Below are positions 59,340 through 64,000 of a stretch of 64,000 nt of DNA, piece by piece. Every line of letters begins with the position of its first letter. The stretch's first letter is position 1. Source of the stretch: Anthracocystis setariae (lineage: Eukaryota > Basidiomycota > Ustilaginomycetes > Ustilaginales > Ustilaginaceae); contig CAKMXJ010000006.1 in NCBI GenBank assembly GCA_928724745.1, forward strand, positions 744,001 through 808,000, written 5' to 3'. The notes under the pieces were generated by a model. The model searched no databases, had not been told where the DNA came from, and saw only the letters and a program-made list of their open reading frames with translations. Made by a program: the position numbers and the translations under genes.

Positions 59340-61812
59340 GAGCGACAATGCACTCTTGGCTCTAGGCGAATCTCGCAAAGCGCCTCGCCAATTATAAGCG
59401 ATATTCAGCCGTGGTTCGATGAGCGGCAAAATTCGTGGGTGATGGATGGGCTCACTCTATAATCATGATCGCTTTCTCGCGCCAATTCAGTCAAAGATCT
59501 ACCGACCATGCCACCGGCGCATCTCGCGAGCAAATCATTTCCATCGCGGTGTAGGTGTGTGTGCAAGGGGCTTGCTTTCTTGCTGATCACCGAAACGCAA
59601 CGTTATTTATCGGGTCGATCCCTGCCGACGCTCAATTGCTGAACCAAAGGAAACAAGACCGAGCGAGATAGAGTAAGCGCCGCGTGCTACAGCTACAGTA
59701 CCGTGCAAAGAAAGTAGGCAAGGCAACCGAACGTCGTATGTTCTCGCTCTGCATTGCACTGGACTGTGCTATGCGCTGGGAGCTACTCCCTTGGAGGGTT
59801 GGTCCTTTTCGTTCGGCTTTCTTGCACCGCGTCAGCGCACATGATTGCGCTAGAGGGATCAAGGCTCAGATATGTCTCTGACCAGGGCTGAGACGCAAAC
59901 AAAACAAAGCTCATCACCACCATCGGGCTACGAAAAAAAAATTGAGAGGGATAACCGCAAACCGCTGTGCGCTTTCACTAAACTACGGAGCCGTGAAAGA
60001 ACAAAAGGCCAAGCAACATCGGAGTTGGACTGTAGCAGCTCAGAATTGGTGCCTGGTCGCGACCCAAGCAAACGCAGCGGCAAACACGTTCCCACAACTC
60101 CGTATACGGTCGAGAGTTTCAGCTAGGCGAGTTTAGGCTAAGTGCCACTACACTGGTAAGCGAGGTGCAAGCCCATCCAGTACATTGCTGCTACTGTACT
60201 GTACTATTAATATACTGTTACTGTACTACCAAATAACCAAAACGGCGGAGTTGAATTCTACCGTCAAACTCCGCATCGAGTTGTGCGAGAGTCGTCGCTC
60301 CCCATCGCCCACATCGCTTACATCGCCCTTTTGATGGACCTGCCAAGAGCGGGGCTGAATTTGCATAAAGTTTCGACATCTTACACACAAACATTTTTAC
60401 CACTGAAATGCCAGCCTGATCACAAGGTCCCCAAACGATTCGTCAGCTGAGATGTCTGCCTGCGCTTTCGACTCTTGGCCGTATTCCGGTTGGCTTAGTC
60501 GAGACACGGGCAACTAATCGGCCATCATGTTTGACCGGCTCCAATGTCTCTTTATGTAACGCTCGATGGTGCTGCAGCCACGACAGAGGCCCACGCTCGC
60601 GCTTACAGAATGGGTCCATCTCAGGGTTATTCATTCCAATATGTTCCAGTAGTATGTGTAATGTGGTCGGGAAATCTTAGCGTTGTACTGTACTGTACTC
60701 ACACCGCAGTCTTGTAATGCACAGAACATTACTGTACATACAATACAGTACAGCACAGCAATGCAGTCGGCGGCTACGCTTGCCGTCAGAATCACAATTA
60801 TCGTGAAAGCCAAGCAAAACATTCCCGCACAATCGGCATCTCTCTTCCGACCTCTCCGAGACCCCACAGACAGACTGGGCGGTCATCATGTCGGAAATCC
60901 TGTCGCTTTCCTCCCAAAGCGCAGCCAAAACGTGCATGTTTGCGGATCCCTAACTGAAACTGAAATGTGGTCACACTCACGAAGTCAGGATTGCAATGCT
61001 GTATCTTTTCTTTGGGTGGTCAAGAGGGACAACCTGTCTTTTCCCGTGAGGAACCACTGTGGCATGACTTTCGAATAGGTTCGATGCGGGTGTCAAGCTG
61101 AAAGCAAGCTTTAGCCGCTACACGAGTTGCCCCGTTCCGCAGTAGTGCATTCAGTCATTCTCGACAAGACACGTGAACTCATACAGCATCACGCAACCTC
61201 TGTGTCACATTGTACATACAGTACAGTGTGAGTAGCACCGGCAACGTGCATTCGAGCAGAAAAGTGGCGCGGGATCGGCACAGTCTTTTTGGACGGAAAG
61301 CTCGTTCCTGTGAACCCTGCCCTCGTTCTCATTGACCTGCTTCGGAATCACACGAACACCTACACAGACTAACTGCCTCCCTCCTTACTTTCTACCAATC
61401 TGTTCTGTCGCGCTCTCCAGTTTCCATCGCCTCGCGGCTAAGCGAGACAGACTTGCTGCAAGCTCGCTCGCTCTCTGCGCTCTATTGGGGTTGGTTCTGT
61501 TTCATTCTGGCTGCGCCCCGCACGTCCCGTTTTGCATCAAATGCAATTCACTGGCCTCGCTTGAGCTAAAAGCTCGCGCACCAGAGGGCTGAGACAATTG
61601 GCTGGGAACGATTTTGGTGGTCGATCAATCTCGCTTACTACTGGTGGTTGCAAGGGGCTTTTTTCCGCCGGCTGCAAGACGACGACGACCACCACCACCA
61701 CCACCGCCTGTCCGTTTCTGCCATCGTGTTCTGGTGCCGCCGCTACTGGGCCTCACGCCTACGACGCTGTTGCGGCGAGGTGACTGTATCCACAGGCTGG
61801 GTTCATGATTGG

Positions 61813-61828
61813 CGGCAAACGTTTGCCG
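61813..61828. promoter_or_regulatory. 16-bp perfect palindrome
   Basis: CGGCAAACGTTTGCCG is its own reverse complement. It lies about 1.25 kb upstream of the secreted glycine-rich protein gene and could be a dimeric transcription-factor site; the CGG/CCG ends resemble Zn2Cys6 half-sites. Function is inferred, not shown. Confidence 0.45.
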
Positions 61829-62935
61829 GGTGCAACCTGCTGATCTGAACTGGTTCCTGGCGTTAAACGCTCACCGTTTCCATCTCCCCACCGGTAGATC
61901 GCCTCAAGCCCACACTTCAAACTGCGCGCACTTACAGTAGGCTGCCATCCACCCCATTCGACGATGATCGACTTTCGTTGCTAACCGAAACGCGGACACT
62001 GAAACATGCATCCCCTCTACCACAACTCCTGGCGCCTTCGGCTCGTGACAAGGGGTCGCACACAGTTCACGTACCCCGCGGGTTTGGCATTGAGGCTCGA
62101 GCACGACGTACTTTCCCTCGCCGTCGCCGTCGTTGTCCTCGCCGCCCCTTTCCCCCCCTCTTCGCCGTCACTTTTCGCTTCGATCTGCGTATTCACCCTT
62201 CTCTGCTCTTTGCGCTTCTGCAAATCCACCTTTTCGTCGGCCGTTGCTCATGGTTAGGCTGTTCTTGGCCGTGCATCACATCAACGTGAGACAAGCACCG
62301 CATAGCATCTCTCGAGAATCATTCTGAGGTTTACTCCCTACTTTTCCCCATCCTTGCTTCCTCCTTTGCTCGAATGGCACACAATGGTCGCTTGAGCCGT
62401 TGGCCTTACTCGTCATTGCCGGTAGAGTCGCTTATCCGCAAACTCCCCGAGATGAAACATTCAAGCCTCTCTGCGAGCCATGCTGCGCCCAATCGCACTA
62501 ATTGACTCCAGCGCGTCGGCTCACGACTTTTCGTATGCCTGCCAATCAACGCACAGGCAGGTGTGACTCGTACACAACGCGAACGCTACTTGTCCCTCCT
62601 CCTGAACACAGTTGATAGATCCCCACCCGAGCTACTGCAAGCGAAGAGGGCTGAGACAGGCTTCGTACGCTTGCGTCGCCAAGCGTGTTCTGCCTCTTTC
62701 CAGAATTCTCCTCTCTACCGAAGTCTTTCATTACTCTTGCTTTGTAGGGGTGCTTGGCAAGATGCTCTCGTCCTCGTCCTCGGCTTGTTCTGGTATGGTC
62801 ATGGACACTCTGCAAGGGAGAAATGCGTCTAAACTGATGGGTTCCCCCTCCGAACTCCTCACTCACGTTCGTCTGGCCTTCTCTGAAACAGAGAAAGAAA
62901 CTCCGTCGTCGTCTCATGTCCACCCTTCTCTACGA

Positions 62936-63056
62936 ATATAAAGTCACCAACCTCCTCCATCTTTCACCCCCCTTTTCCTCTTCTCTTCTCATCAACCCTC
63001 TCTCCCCTCCTCTCTCCCTCTGTAACTCTTTCGAGCCCCTTTCCTAGGCTCAGGCT
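62936..63056 (+). promoter_or_regulatory. TATA box and CT-rich core promoter of secreted protein gene
   Basis: A TATAAAG element at about 62937-62943 is followed by roughly 100 bp of almost pure pyrimidine (62950-63050), then the ATG at 63076. A TATA box plus a CT block is typical of strongly expressed fungal genes. Confidence 0.6.
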
Positions 63057-63075
63057 TATTCCTTGATCGCCAAAG

Positions 63076-64000
<925 letters not shown>

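Larger units (their letters stand above)
57124..63075. other. Gene-free region of about 6 kb
   Basis: No open frame here resembles a known family, and I could not assemble a convincing spliced gene. It holds a GAGTC-type repeat (57272-57297), an A20 tract with A/G extension (58285-58328), an imperfect inverted repeat (58340-58474), many TACTGTA/TACAGTA palindromes (57311-57331, 59216-59229, 60191-60227, 60685-60756, 61212-61228), a thrice-repeated 11-mer, an ACC repeat (61686-61706) and a 16-bp palindrome (61813-61828). The left end should include the phosphate carrier promoter and the right end the promoter of the secreted protein. One 151-codon ATG frame with a signal-like start lies at 58884-59339. 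Confidence 0.65.

Noticed and set aside
57124..63075. tRNA or other structured RNA genes in the gap
   Set aside because: A few GGTTCGA-like strings occur (for example near 59413 and 61079), but none has flanking sequence that pairs into a cloverleaf.

Overview
The window is nuclear DNA of a basidiomycete fungus, most likely a smut (Ustilaginaceae; Ustilago/Sporisorium type). The evidence is a set of long, mostly intronless, GC-rich genes with fungal housekeeping products, a Pot1 with an extra N-terminal domain as published for Ustilago maydis, short introns with GTAAGT-type donors, and intergenic DNA full of microsatellites and poly-A/T tracts. Species cannot be fixed from the sequence alone.

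Layout. 1-6.5 kb: lysyl-tRNA synthetase (minus, 3' end outside the window), a six-exon aldo/keto reductase (minus) and sphingosine-1-phosphate lyase (plus). 6.7-16.1 kb: hamartin/TSC1 and a CDCA7-type zinc-finger chromatin protein, both minus, separated by 2.4 kb without a recognisable gene. 17.2-25.4 kb: Pot1 (plus), mitochondrial EF-Ts (minus), a leucine-rich-repeat protein (plus). 26.6-34 kb: a full-length ABCB transporter with a long N-terminal extension (plus) and threonine deaminase (minus). 34.5-44.3 kb: nucleolar GTPase Nug1 and mitochondrial TyrRS (plus), Utp13 (minus), a secreted metallocarboxypeptidase (plus). 44.5-57.1 kb: cytosolic LeuRS (minus), Mediator subunit 12 (plus), ARPC4 (minus, spliced) and mitochondrial phosphate carrier (minus, spliced). 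57.1-63.1 kb: about 6 kb with no convincing gene. 63.1-64 kb: start of a secreted, extremely glycine-rich repetitive protein (plus) running off the end.

Themes. Most genes are housekeeping: translation (three aminoacyl-tRNA synthetases, EF-Ts), ribosome biogenesis (Utp13, Nug1), transcription (Med12), telomere protection (Pot1), growth control (TSC1), actin (ARPC4) and metabolism (Dpl1, Ilv1, phosphate carrier). They are not an operon or a visible gene cluster; neighbours are arranged divergently or convergently with 50-1200 bp between them.

The accessory part is the right end: the 6 kb gene-free tract upstream of the repetitive secreted protein. It carries a repeated palindromic TACTGTA/TACAGTA element (also in other intergenic regions here), an imperfect inverted repeat with a tandem duplication in one arm, a thrice-repeated 11-mer, and a 16-bp perfect palindrome. 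No mobile element, CRISPR, rRNA or tRNA gene was recognised. Exon coordinates of spliced genes were derived by eye from splice consensus and protein conservation.
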